Assembly (NCBI GenBank): GCA_011050235.1
Contig: DRGC01000062.1
Location: 52,748-116,747, forward strand
Source: Phycisphaerae bacterium
GTDB lineage: Bacteria; Planctomycetota; Phycisphaerae; SM23-33
Length of the DNA stretch: 64,000 nucleotides
Direction: 5' to 3'
This document shows, one piece after another, positions 34,645 through 44,462 of the stretch. Position 1 is the stretch's first letter, and each line of letters starts with the position of its first letter. Below the pieces are notes generated by a model. That model was not told the DNA's origin. It ran no database searches and was given only the letters and a program-made list of their open reading frames with translations. Position numbers and translations under genes: made by a program.

Positions 34645-35556
34645 TTACGCGGTTGCGCCGTCGCCAGCGGCGCTGTCGGCCGGTTCGCTGGGCGCCGCCG
34701 GGGCGGGGGCCGGCTGTGGTGCGGCTTCAGCCGGTGGTGTCGTTGGTTCGGCCGGAGCGGCTTGCGGTGCGGGTGCGGCCTCGATAGCGCCAGAGCTATC
34801 GGCTCGGCCCATGGCTGCGCGGCGACTGCGGCGGCGCGGCGCTTCCTGCTCCATCTCGTCGGCGTGTTTAGCGCGCGTTCCGAGGCCGACGGTGACCGCC
34901 TCGGCCAACGTGGCGACGACCAGTTCGATCGCCCGCATGGCGTCGTCGTTGCCGGGGATGGGAATGTCGATCAGATCGGGATCGCTGTCCGTGTCGAGCA
35001 GGCAGATGACGGGAATGCCGAGCTTGTTGGCCTCGCGGACGGCGATGATCTCGCGCCGCTGGTCGATGGCGACCATCACGCCGGGTAGTTGTGTCATGTT
35101 TCGCAGGCCGTCGAGGTTGCGCTGAATCTTGCGCATCTGGCGGCGAAGCGTGGCGCCTTGCTTCTTGGAGTAGGTGTCCATCTGGCCGTCGGCTTCAAGC
35201 GCCTCCAACTCTTCCAGGCGCGTGAGGCGCTTGCGAATCTCGCGGAAGTTGGTCAGTGTGCCGCCCAGCCATCGCTCGGTGACCCAGTGCATCTTGACCT
35301 CGCGGGCATGGTCTTCAATCGCCTGGCGGGCCTGGCGCTTCGTGCCCACAAACAGAACATCCTTGCCGTTGGTGACGGTCTGCTCGATGAACTTCTTGGC
35401 CAACAGCAGGCCGCGGACCGTTTGGCGGATGTCGACGATGTGAATCAGGTTCCGCTTGCCGAAGATGTAGGGCTTCATCTTCGGGTTCCACCGACTCACG
35501 CGGTGGCCGAAATGAATACCGGCTTCAATTAGATCTCGAACGAGTTGTTCAGACAA
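34645..35556 (-). CDS. rpsB: 30S ribosomal protein S2 with C-terminal Ala/Pro tail, TTG start
   Basis: 303 residues against about 240 usual. The S2 core is clear: LIEAGIHFGHRVSRWNPKMK, YIFGKRNLIHIVDIRQT, HWVTERWLGGTLTNF and PVICLLDTDSDPDLIDIPIP. From about residue 245 a tail of Ala, Pro and Thr with some basic residues (RRRSRRAAMG) is added. The only well-placed start is TTG at 35556, with GGAGG 7 bases upstream. First gene of the ribosomal operon. Confidence 0.96.
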   Translation of the reverse strand: MSEQLVRDLIEAGIHFGHRVSRWNPKMKPYIFGKRNLIHIVDIRQTVRGLLLAKKFIEQTVTNGKDVLFVGTKRQARQAIEDHAREVKMHWVTERWLGGTLTNFREIRKRLTRLEELEALEADGQMDTYSKKQGATLRRQMRKIQRNLDGLRNMTQLPGVMVAIDQRREIIAVREANKLGIPVICLLDTDSDPDLIDIPIPGNDDAMRAIELVVATLAEAVTVGLGTRAKHADEMEQEAPRRRSRRAAMGRADSSGAIEAAPAPQAAPAEPTTPPAEAAPQPAPAPAAPSEPADSAAGDGATA

Positions 35557-35683
35557 CGTAATGCCTCCGCCGCCGGGGGCATCCGGATTCAGGCATCCGG
35601 CCCGGGGCTGTCATTTTCAAGGTTCGCCCTTGTCCGGCAGATACAAAGGGACCATCCCTTCGGCCAACAAGGGCAAGCGGCGT

Positions 35684-35712
35684 AAGATAACGCCTGGACC
35701 CGAAACGGTCAA
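35684..35712 (-). promoter_or_regulatory. Sigma-70 promoter of rpsB-tsf-pyrH-frr
   Basis: In reverse TTGACC (35712-35707), exactly 17 bases, TATCTT (35689-35684). The leader to the TTG start is about 120 nt and contains a CCGGAT/ATCCGG hairpin, room for autoregulation by S2 as known for rpsB elsewhere. Confidence 0.65.
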
Positions 35713-35764
35713 GAGCGATTGCCACACTTTTTCACGCGATCCTTACAGACTTACGTCAGACCGC

Positions 35765-37390
35765 TTACTTGATGTGGACGACAAGGTCATCGTCTGCCGG
35801 TTCCCCGTCGGCGTTGAGGCCGCCGTCGTCGGTTTGGTTTCGCCCGACGCTGTAGAGCAGGAACCCCTGCCCCAGCCGCTGGTAGTGCAGCGGGTCCCCC
35901 GTGAAACGGTCCTTGAATACGGCCGGCAGGTACTCGCCCGCCAGCGCGGCCAGATCGTCGGGATACTGGCCGTGGTCGTGCTTGTACAACGACAACGCCA
36001 GGGCGAGCTTCGTCAGTTCATCCCAGGTGCGCAAGCGCTCTTCGAAGTCGCGAGAACGATTCAGCGACGGGAAGAGGATCCGCATCACCGCGACTCCGGT
36101 CATTCGCGACAGTCGCGGGCGGCCGAAGTTTCCACTGAGTCGCAATGCGGCCAATTTGGCCACGTATAGCAGGCGATCGATCGGCTTGTTCGAAGCCGCC
36201 AGACCTTTCGGGTAGAGCCACTCCTCGTTGTCGCGCTCCCACTGCTGAGAGGCCAGACGGCGCTCGCCGTAGTCGGCCTTGCCCATCGCCGCGATCATGT
36301 CACCCCAGGACTTGTTGGCCATGCGGAGGGGGATGTTCCAGTTGACGTTCCTGCGACCGATGGTGTCCAGTTCCATAAACCCCGTAGACCTCGAGGCTGC
36401 GCTTCCGGCCAGTTGTTGAATGGCATCCAAGATAAAAAGACGCTCGCCCTGCTGGAGGTTGTCTGCGACGGGCCTCACGGGCGGCAAGGCCCGCAGGTCG
36501 GCCAGGATCGCGGCTGTCTGTTCGCGCGAGAGACGGCCGGTTCTTAGCAAAGCTAAATCGCCGTCATGGGCCATCGTGTCGATGCTGATGCCGACGAGGT
36601 AGCTGATGAGGATCCAGTCACGCTCGACAAGCCGCCCCATGCGATGGCAGGCCAGCAGGTCGGCCCGGGCGCCGTCGATGTCGCCCCGGGCCGCCCGCAG
36701 CATCGCGCGGGCTCCAAGCGCCTTGGCGGCGTCGCGAAGGCGGCCCACGACGGGAAGCAATACCGTATACAGGCCTTCAGCGTCGCGGGGAACAATTGGG
36801 AGGCAAAAGTGCGGTTCCTCGGCGCCCTGAACAATCAGAGCCAATGGCCCATCGATGTCCGCCAGCCATTGGGTAATGCGCGGATACTGGTCGGCTGACC
36901 AGGGCGTTTTCCTCGCCATGGCCAGAAACTCATAGGTATCCAACTCATTGCCGTCGGCATCGACGAACTCCTGCTGATCGGCCGGCAAGGTCTCCACGAA
37001 CTTCCGGAAACTGACAAAGTAATCGCCGCCAGCCGGCAGAGGCGACAGGCCCAACTCCGTCAGCGCGTCGTGCAGGACGTGAGGCACCCACCAGTCAGGC
37101 CCAAAGGCCTGAGCGAATAGCCGGACGGAGTTTTGGTCGGTGGCGATGTGGTCGGCCCCTAGCCGGCGAAGCGCTTCGACGTAATCGACCGTCCCATCCT
37201 CTCGCAGCGGGCCGGTGAGGTAGGTGGTCTCCGGGGAGACTTTCAGGCTGTAATCCACCGGCCAATAGGCGGCCGCGGCCAGCAAGACGAGCACGATCAA
37301 CAGCCCCACCCACAACAACCGCTTGCCCGTCAGCCAGCGGCGGGGCTGTTCGGTCGGCTGGGGAGGCCCCGCGTTGGTGTTGTCGCTCAT
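35765..37390 (-). CDS. Hypothetical planctomycete membrane-anchored protein with a pseudopilin-like C-terminus
   Basis: 541 residues. A short cytoplasmic N-terminus is followed by one helix (LLWVGLLIVLVLLAAAAYW), then a large, mostly helical extracytoplasmic domain. The last ~90 residues resemble the globular end of type II secretion pseudopilins: LALALSLYKHDHGQYPDDLA, DRFTGDPLHYQRLGQGFLLY and SVGRNQTDDGG. I know such proteins only from planctomycetes and can give no function. The cluster around it is unrelated. Confidence 0.75.
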   Translation of the reverse strand: MSDNTNAGPPQPTEQPRRWLTGKRLLWVGLLIVLVLLAAAAYWPVDYSLKVSPETTYLTGPLREDGTVDYVEALRRLGADHIATDQNSVRLFAQAFGPDWWVPHVLHDALTELGLSPLPAGGDYFVSFRKFVETLPADQQEFVDADGNELDTYEFLAMARKTPWSADQYPRITQWLADIDGPLALIVQGAEEPHFCLPIVPRDAEGLYTVLLPVVGRLRDAAKALGARAMLRAARGDIDGARADLLACHRMGRLVERDWILISYLVGISIDTMAHDGDLALLRTGRLSREQTAAILADLRALPPVRPVADNLQQGERLFILDAIQQLAGSAASRSTGFMELDTIGRRNVNWNIPLRMANKSWGDMIAAMGKADYGERRLASQQWERDNEEWLYPKGLAASNKPIDRLLYVAKLAALRLSGNFGRPRLSRMTGVAVMRILFPSLNRSRDFEERLRTWDELTKLALALSLYKHDHGQYPDDLAALAGEYLPAVFKDRFTGDPLHYQRLGQGFLLYSVGRNQTDDGGLNADGEPADDDLVVHIK

Positions 37391-38157
37391 GGTCTGTGCA
37401 TTGTCCTCGCCGACGGAGCGATTGCAACGCCTTTGCCCTGGCGCACGATCGCGGACGGATGAACGTTCTGACAGGCGGGGCGGGTTAAGTTTGCAGGGCT
37501 TGGGTGGCGGGCCCTCAGCCCGGCGGGCGGGCGACCCGCCCCGGCGGATCTGCGACCTGTCCGACTTCTCTTGCGCGGCCTTGTTGATTCGTTGGGCCCC
37601 AACGGGGTCCCTTGCCTAGCCCAGGGCGCAGGCCGTCAGGCCAAGCCCTGGGTTATCGTCGGCATTACGGCAAGCCCCGCAGGGGCGTCTTGGCTTTGTC
37701 GACCATGCGATTGAGACCATCGTCAAGACACCCCGTTGGGGCTCTTTTTATTGGCTGGTCCATTCCCCAGGGCTCGCCTTCGACTTCGCCCTGGGCTATG
37801 CAAGACGGCCCCTCGGGCCTTATGACGGCTCGATCCTTACGAACTCACATAAGGCCGCTCAGAACACGACAGCAAAAGACAATCCCCCTAATCCCCCCCA
37901 TCCATAAATCCCGCTCTCGTTGTTCCGCCAGCGGCGGTCTGCCAATTACTGCATCGGGGGGGCGTTCATCGGGCATGTCGGCAGGAAAATGGCCGTGTTT
38001 TCTGGAGCCGACTTGTGGAGAAGTGTTGTAATAGACACTTGTTACGATGCGTGGCACTGGCGTTGCATATCTGTTTGGTGCCCTGGTGGCAGTGCGCGTT
38101 CGTTTTGTGGGCGCAGCGACGGCGGCGGTTTATGGCCGCTGGCCAGAGGTGGGCAGA
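37391..38157. other. Gene-poor region with complex palindromic repeats
   Basis: No reading frame here looks real. Between about 37590 and 37830 stand several short palindromic modules: GGGCCCCAACGGGG, two CCCAGGGC/GCCCTGGG pairs (37618-37660 and 37769-37798), CCCCGCAGGGGCG and ACCCCGTTGGGG. The last (37731-37741) is followed by CTCTTTTTATT and could terminate transcription rightward. AAGTGT/ACACTT stand 8 bases apart near 38020. The modules look like a dispersed intergenic repeat. Confidence 0.5.
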
Positions 38158-38592
38158 ATGATGGTTGAGACACAACGCCAGCAGAAAAAACCTTTTAGGC
38201 TTATTGTCAGCGGGGAGGCCAACGCCTGGCTGCCGGCGCTGGAGACTATTGTCGGCCCGCGGTGGATCGCCCCGCACCGGGTCAACAACGACCGGGAGTT
38301 GCTGGACGTCGTCGAGGCCCGCCAAGCGGACGCGGCCGTGCTGGACGACCAGGTGGACTGGGCCCTGGACATTCTGCGGATCCTTCGGCTGATTCGCCGG
38401 TTGGACACGACCTTGCCTGTGGTGGTCGTCACGCACCATCAGGACCGCCGTCGCCTTCAGGCGATGTTGGAGTTGCGGGCCTATAGTGTCGTCGGCCACC
38501 CGCTCGAATTGGAACAACTGTTGCGGCAGATTCACGGCATGATGTTGCAGATGAATCGGATGTTGCGTGAAGGCGATCCCGGCGTCGGCTGA
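38158..38592 (+). CDS. Receiver-like (CheY-fold) protein, possibly degenerate
   Basis: 144 residues from ATG 38158, with AGAGG upstream; ATG 38161 is equally possible, and the frame extends unconvincingly to 38047. Strand-helix alternation fits a response-regulator receiver: FRLIVSGEANAW, an acidic patch VLDDQVDW where the phospho-Asp would be, TLPVVVVTHHQDRRRLQAML and a final VVGHPLELEQLLRQIHGMM (Lys usually before Pro is His here). No output domain. It precedes groES by about 100 bases; a link to stress control is only positional. Confidence 0.6.
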   Translation: MMVETQRQQKKPFRLIVSGEANAWLPALETIVGPRWIAPHRVNNDRELLDVVEARQADAAVLDDQVDWALDILRILRLIRRLDTTLPVVVVTHHQDRRRLQAMLELRAYSVVGHPLELEQLLRQIHGMMLQMNRMLREGDPGVG

Positions 38593-38699
38593 GGCCTCGC
38601 CATGAACATACGACGCGCCGGCTGCATGTGGCAGGCGGTGCGGCCAAACGAAACCGAGTCTGGCAAGCCAGACCAAGCACGAGCAAAGGAGCATGACAC

Positions 38700-39056
38700 A
38701 TGGCCAAAGCCAAGTCAGCCAAGCCAGCAAAGGCAGCAAAGCCTGCCAAGGCAGCGAAGCCTGCGAAACCTGCGATTCGGCCGCTCGGCGAGAAAGTTCT
38801 CATCGAGCGCCTGGAAGCGGAACAGACAACTCGGGGCGGCATCGTGCTGCCGGATACCGCCAAGGAAAAGCCCCAGAAGGGCACGATCCTGGCTCTCGGT
38901 GACGGGAAGTTGCTGGATGACGGCACCCGGGCCAAGTTCCAGGTCTCCGTCGGTGATCAGGTCCTGTTCGCCAGCTACGCGGGCACGGAGATCAAGGTCG
39001 ACGGCAACGAGTACATGTTGATGGACGAATCGGACATTCTCGCGGTCCTGTCTTAA
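38700..39056 (+). CDS. groES: Co-chaperonin GroES with a Lys/Ala/Pro-rich N-terminal extension
   Basis: 118 residues; the last ~93 are a normal GroES (IRPLGEKVLIERLEAEQTTR, GGIVLPDTAKEKPQKGTILA, the dome loop and YMLMDESDILAVL). About 25 extra residues in front (repeats of AKPAKA) resemble histone H1 tails. AAAGGAG lies 8 bases before the ATG, so the extension is probably translated. It caps GroEL. No CIRCE element (TTAGCACTC/GAGTGCTAA) is visible upstream. Confidence 0.93.
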   Translation: MAKAKSAKPAKAAKPAKAAKPAKPAIRPLGEKVLIERLEAEQTTRGGIVLPDTAKEKPQKGTILALGDGKLLDDGTRAKFQVSVGDQVLFASYAGTEIKVDGNEYMLMDESDILAVLS

Positions 39057-39081
39057 TCCGCGATGAAAAGGAGTCACGCAG

Positions 39082-40707
<1,626 letters not shown>

Positions 40708-40754
40708 GCCGGTTGACTCGTTAATTCGTTAACGGGTTGATTCGTTAATCCCAG

Positions 40755-40786
40755 CGCGGCGTCCCGATCTACATCGGGACGCCGCG
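40755..40786. terminator. Bidirectional intrinsic terminator after groEL
   Basis: A perfect 14-bp stem CGCGGCGTCCCGAT/ATCGGGACGCCGCG with loop CTAC, followed rightward by TTTCATTT. It lies between groEL and the convergent lipoprotein gene. Confidence 0.85.
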
Positions 40787-40806
40787 TTTCATTTACGTAC
40801 GACCGC

Positions 40807-42318
40807 TTAGTCGTCTGCTTCTTTTTCCGCGAAGGCGGAGGTGATAAGGGAAATGGCTGTCTCGGCGTAGGTCGTCGGGGCGTCTTCGCCCGACGCCTCG
40901 TCGGAGAAACGAAACGCCTCTAGCTTCGCCAGCGATTCCTCGCCCGGTTTCAGGCCGTCGATCAACGCATCCCACTCCTTGGCCCGCGCGGGGGTGAGGC
41001 TCTTGTACCACAAGCAGTAGGTCCACAGGTCGTTGTCTTGCAGGACGACCTCGCCGAAGTGCTTGATCTGGAAACGCACGTCAGGCTGTTCCCAGATGGC
41101 GTAGCACAGCACCGGCAGCTTGGCGGTGTTCGCTTCGTAGCCGGTCACCGGGCTGAATTGGCCAATCGCCGCGCGCACGTCATTGGGTTTGTCCGGCCGG
41201 TCCGTCAGGGTCGCCGACCAGGAGACCGTCTTCGATTTCCGGTCCCACTCGCCGTTTGTCTGCGCCGGCTCGGCCACGTCCTGCAACGTCAACTCAAGTC
41301 GATCGTCGAGAAGCGGATTGTCAAACTCGATATGGATCAATTGTCGACCCATCTCCTCCACGATTTCCCAGGGATCCGGCTTGTCATTGTCTTTTTCGTC
41401 ATTTGGCCGATTCTCCCATTGCGCCATCAGTTGCTCGTACTCGGGCGTTGCGCGAAGAACGTTCTCCGCGGACCTTCGCATGGTCTCCCGGTCGCTGAGG
41501 AAGGTTTCGAGGCGTTGGAGGAACTTCGGATCCGTAATGCCCGCCTTGCCTTTGGCGATAGCGATCAGTTGCCCGGCCTGCACTTGTGCCCGGTCAGATT
41601 CCTCGTCGGTGAAGATGAAGTGAGCGAACGTCGGCAGGTCGTCCTGCGTGGCGTATTGGCGATCTTTCAGGTACAGCCCGATTCGAAGTGCAAGTGCGAC
41701 CATGTCCGCAGGAAAGGCCTCACCGGACTCCGATGAGGCGCCTTGGACGCTGGCCAGCCAAGTGTACATCGCGAGGTTCTTGACGTCATGTCGAAACTCC
41801 GTCGACAGGAAGCGGGCGAGCTGGGCGAACTGCTTCTCATCGCCGAACTCGGCCTTCAGCCAGATGACCATCAACTCCGTCATGCGGTCGGCGGCTGCGA
41901 ACATTCGCTCGATGTGCCCAACCGGGTCGTCGTTGCCGCGGAAACGCTCCACATAGGCCCGGGTTGTTCCCATGGGGGTCGTCAGCACGTAGTACAGCCC
42001 CGTGTTGCCGATATCGTCGGGCATGTCGCCATCGAATGTCCCCGCGATGTGCAGGATGTGATTGGCGCCGATGGTGCTCTTGTCGGCGTAGTCGCGCTCG
42101 ATGGCGGCGATCTCTTCGGCCTGCAACTCTTCGGTCTTCTCCTTTTCGTCCTTATCCGCGGCGATGCGACGGACCGTGAGTGTCCGCCGGATCTTGTTGC
42201 CTTGCGGCTTGAGATTCAGCTTGTACTCACGCTTGTCGCAGCCGGCCAGTGCGATCGGGACGGCGGCGGCGAGAACTGCGATCAGGCGGACTACTGCGAG
42301 TGGATAGAAGCGTTTCAT
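40807..42318 (-). CDS. Hypothetical lipoprotein
   Basis: 503 residues from ATG 42318, with GGGAGG upstream. The signal peptide ends at the lipobox IALAGC. The mature protein starts with a strand-rich part (DKREYKLNLKPQGNKIRRTL), a charged segment, then a mainly helical region with a repeat-poor, acidic composition. The end includes FRFSDEASGEDAPTTYAETA. I cannot place it in a family. Convergent with groEL, not part of an evident operon. Confidence 0.75.
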   Translation of the reverse strand: MKRFYPLAVVRLIAVLAAAVPIALAGCDKREYKLNLKPQGNKIRRTLTVRRIAADKDEKEKTEELQAEEIAAIERDYADKSTIGANHILHIAGTFDGDMPDDIGNTGLYYVLTTPMGTTRAYVERFRGNDDPVGHIERMFAAADRMTELMVIWLKAEFGDEKQFAQLARFLSTEFRHDVKNLAMYTWLASVQGASSESGEAFPADMVALALRIGLYLKDRQYATQDDLPTFAHFIFTDEESDRAQVQAGQLIAIAKGKAGITDPKFLQRLETFLSDRETMRRSAENVLRATPEYEQLMAQWENRPNDEKDNDKPDPWEIVEEMGRQLIHIEFDNPLLDDRLELTLQDVAEPAQTNGEWDRKSKTVSWSATLTDRPDKPNDVRAAIGQFSPVTGYEANTAKLPVLCYAIWEQPDVRFQIKHFGEVVLQDNDLWTYCLWYKSLTPARAKEWDALIDGLKPGEESLAKLEAFRFSDEASGEDAPTTYAETAISLITSAFAEKEADD

Positions 42319-42398
42319 GACAAGGCCTCCCAAAAGAAGTCTCGCTGGCCAGGCGATGGTTGCACGAATCCAGTGACTGGAGTATATGCAGGGCCATC

Positions 42399-42800
42399 AT
42401 GCTCCGACAACTGCAAATCCCAACCCCCAGCCGGGACGCCATGATCGACATCACGCGTGAGGTCGCCGAGGTCCTGGCCGACTCGGGCGCGGCCGACGGT
42501 GTGGTGACGGTCTACGTGCCGCACACGACCGCCGGCGTGACGATCAACGAGAACGCCGATCCCGACGTCATCCACGACGTGTTGGCCGCCCTGGACAAGG
42601 CCGTCCCGTGGCGCCAGAGCTTCTACCGCCACAGCGAAGGCAACTCAGCCGCCCACGTCAAGAGCTCGATGATGGGCTGTTCGCTGATGGTCCCCGTTGT
42701 CGACGGCCGAATGACCCTCGGCACGTGGCAATCGATCTTTCTCTGCGAGTTCGACGGCCCTCGAACGCGGAAAGTGCTGGTCACTGTGATTGCGGATTGA
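42399..42800 (+). CDS. yjbQ: YjbQ/UPF0047 family protein
   Basis: 133 residues. The family signature is VYVPHTTAGVTINENADPD with HTTAG, then WRQSFYRHSEGNSAAHVKSS and LGTWQSIFLCEFDGPRTRKV. The single-domain beta fold binds a metal through His residues; some members have thiamin-phosphate-synthase-like activity, but the true role is unsettled. The stop codon lies inside a GATTNNN heptamer array, so the last residues (VIAD) are written by the repeat. Confidence 0.9.
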   Translation: MLRQLQIPTPSRDAMIDITREVAEVLADSGAADGVVTVYVPHTTAGVTINENADPDVIHDVLAALDKAVPWRQSFYRHSEGNSAAHVKSSMMGCSLMVPVVDGRMTLGTWQSIFLCEFDGPRTRKVLVTVIAD

Positions 42801-42869
42801 GGATTGCAGATTGCGGAATGAGGCCCCGCCGCCAATCAATCCGCAATCCCAAATCCGCAATCCGCAATC
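42788..42869. repeat. Inverted GATTNNN heptamer arrays between yjbQ and rbsK
   Basis: The left array (42788-42819: GATTGCG GATTGAG GATTGCA GATTGCG) contains the yjbQ TGA. The right array (42836-42869), the reverse complement type, begins at the rbsK TGA, which reads TGA then TTGCGG. Only about 17 bases separate them, so the pair makes a long hairpin between convergent genes. Same family as the arrays at 29.2 and 56.4-56.8 kb. Confidence 0.8.
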
Positions 42870-43806
42870 ATTTTGGCTGATCGCGCATGAGGGCGCGGAC
42901 GTCGTCGGCATCGGGGATAGCCGATTGGGCGCCGATCTGTCGGCAGGCGAGGGCGCCGGCGGCGCAGGCGATCGTGCCGGCCGTGGCGATGTCCTTGCCC
43001 TGCCCCAGCGCCACCGCCAGCGCGCCCGTATAGGCGTCTCCGGCGGCTGTGGTGTCCACCACCTCCACCTGGTAGGGCCCGATCCGCTCGAAGATGCCCT
43101 CGTCCGAGACCACCAGCGTGCCGCGATGGCCGAGCTTGACGGCGACGGCGCGGGCCCCCCGGGCGATGAGTTCCAGCGCGACGATCTTGTCCACACGATC
43201 CTCGGCGGTGGTCTGATCGGTCAGTTGGCGGGCCTCGACGATATTGGGCGACAGCACGTCCACGCGGTACATTTCCGACGGCAGGAAGCGGGGCACGGGG
43301 GCCGGGTCGAGAATCACCTTGCAGCCGTGGCGGCGGGCGAAATCGATGGCGGCCCGAACGACGAGCAGGGGCAGTTCCAGCTGGAGCACCACCACGTCGG
43401 CCGCCTCGAACAAGTCAACGTTCGGAAAGATATGATCGTCGGCGTTGACCTGCAGGTTTGCCCCGCTATCGAGGACGATTGTATTTTCGCCGAGCGAGTC
43501 GACAACGATCATGGCCACGCCCGTCCGGCGGCGGTCGCTGATATCGACGCTGCGGACGTCGATGCCTTCGTCGCTCAGATGGCTGATGAAGTTGTGGCCG
43601 AAGTCATCATCGCCCACGCATCCGATCAGGTGACAGTCGCCGCCCATCCGGGCGACGGCCACCGCCTGATTGGCGCCTTTGCCGCCCGGCGTGCTCAAAA
43701 AGCCGCTGCCCCGCAACGTCTCGCCCGGTTCGGGCAGGCGCGGACTGTGGATGGCCAGGTCCATGTTGATCGAACCGACGACGAGAATGTTTGGTTTGTC
43801 GGGCAT
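42868..43806 (-). CDS. rbsK: Ribokinase (PfkB family)
   Basis: 312 residues. ILVVGSINMDLAIHSPRLPE, the GGKGANQAVAVARMGGD signature, and the C-terminal VVDTTAAGDAYTGALAVALG with the anion-hole GAGD-type motif (here AAGD) and catalytic Asp. It phosphorylates ribose at O5. No ribose transporter lies nearby. The first Gly of the usual GAGD is Ala here. Confidence 0.9.
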   Translation of the reverse strand: MPDKPNILVVGSINMDLAIHSPRLPEPGETLRGSGFLSTPGGKGANQAVAVARMGGDCHLIGCVGDDDFGHNFISHLSDEGIDVRSVDISDRRRTGVAMIVVDSLGENTIVLDSGANLQVNADDHIFPNVDLFEAADVVVLQLELPLLVVRAAIDFARRHGCKVILDPAPVPRFLPSEMYRVDVLSPNIVEARQLTDQTTAEDRVDKIVALELIARGARAVAVKLGHRGTLVVSDEGIFERIGPYQVEVVDTTAAGDAYTGALAVALGQGKDIATAGTIACAAGALACRQIGAQSAIPDADDVRALMRDQPK

Positions 43807-43818
43807 AATGGAGCGGAA

Positions 43819-44400
43819 CTACCCCTGTCGACCTTCGATCGCGCAGAGAAGGATCGCCGCGGCCAGGCCGACTCGGCGATCAATCAGACCTTCGGTATCG
43901 AGCGTGAAGTCGACGGTCAGTTTGAGAACGAACGGGTTGAAGTTCTGTTTCACCTCGGCAACTTTTCGGCCGTCGGCGATGAAGTCGAATCGTTGCGGAA
44001 TCAGGTTGGTCACGAACCGGCGCACCAGGGCGAGAAGGGCGCTGTCTTCCTGGATGTGAGCGATCTCGCGGTCCTCGGCGTCCAGGACCAGCCAGTGGTC
44101 TCGGGCCATGGAGGCCCAGCCCTTTCGCCGCAACGCGCCGAGCTTCTGCCCGGTGGCGGAGTCGATGACGTCATAGGCCGACGAGAAGTCGAGGACCTTC
44201 CGGGCCTGGATGCTCAACACCTCCGTGTTCATGCTTTCATTGGTATAGAGGCGAATATCTTCCTTGAGCTTGAAGGCCTTTTGACGGCTGTAGAAGACCA
44301 GGTTGCCGTCGCCGTCGAAAACGTGGAACGCGCCGCCCAGGAATTTGAACATCTTCTTCCGGATCAGATATGTCGGGTGGGTGAACCGTTCGACCGTCAT
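43819..44400 (-). CDS. LURP-one-related / Tubby-like beta-barrel protein
   Basis: 193 residues. The sequence FHVFDGDGNLVFYSRQKAFKLKEDI, then KVLDFSSAYDVID, LGALRRKGW and ADGRKVAEVKQNF has the regular beta-hairpin pattern of the LURP-one/scramblase-related family. A hydrophobic segment stands at the end (VGLAAAILLCAIEG). Biological role is unknown in bacteria. AAAGGGAG precedes the ATG. Confidence 0.7.
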   Translation of the reverse strand: MTVERFTHPTYLIRKKMFKFLGGAFHVFDGDGNLVFYSRQKAFKLKEDIRLYTNESMNTEVLSIQARKVLDFSSAYDVIDSATGQKLGALRRKGWASMARDHWLVLDAEDREIAHIQEDSALLALVRRFVTNLIPQRFDFIADGRKVAEVKQNFNPFVLKLTVDFTLDTEGLIDRRVGLAAAILLCAIEGRQG

Positions 44401-44462
44401 GGTAACTCCCTTTACGATCCGATAACCGCCGCTCGGGCGCCGGTCGCCCTAGCGGTGCATCA

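Noticed and set aside
38593..38699. CIRCE/HrcA operator before groES
   Set aside because: No TTAGCACTC-N9-GAGTGCTAA or close variant was found in this gap or in the 700 bases before it.
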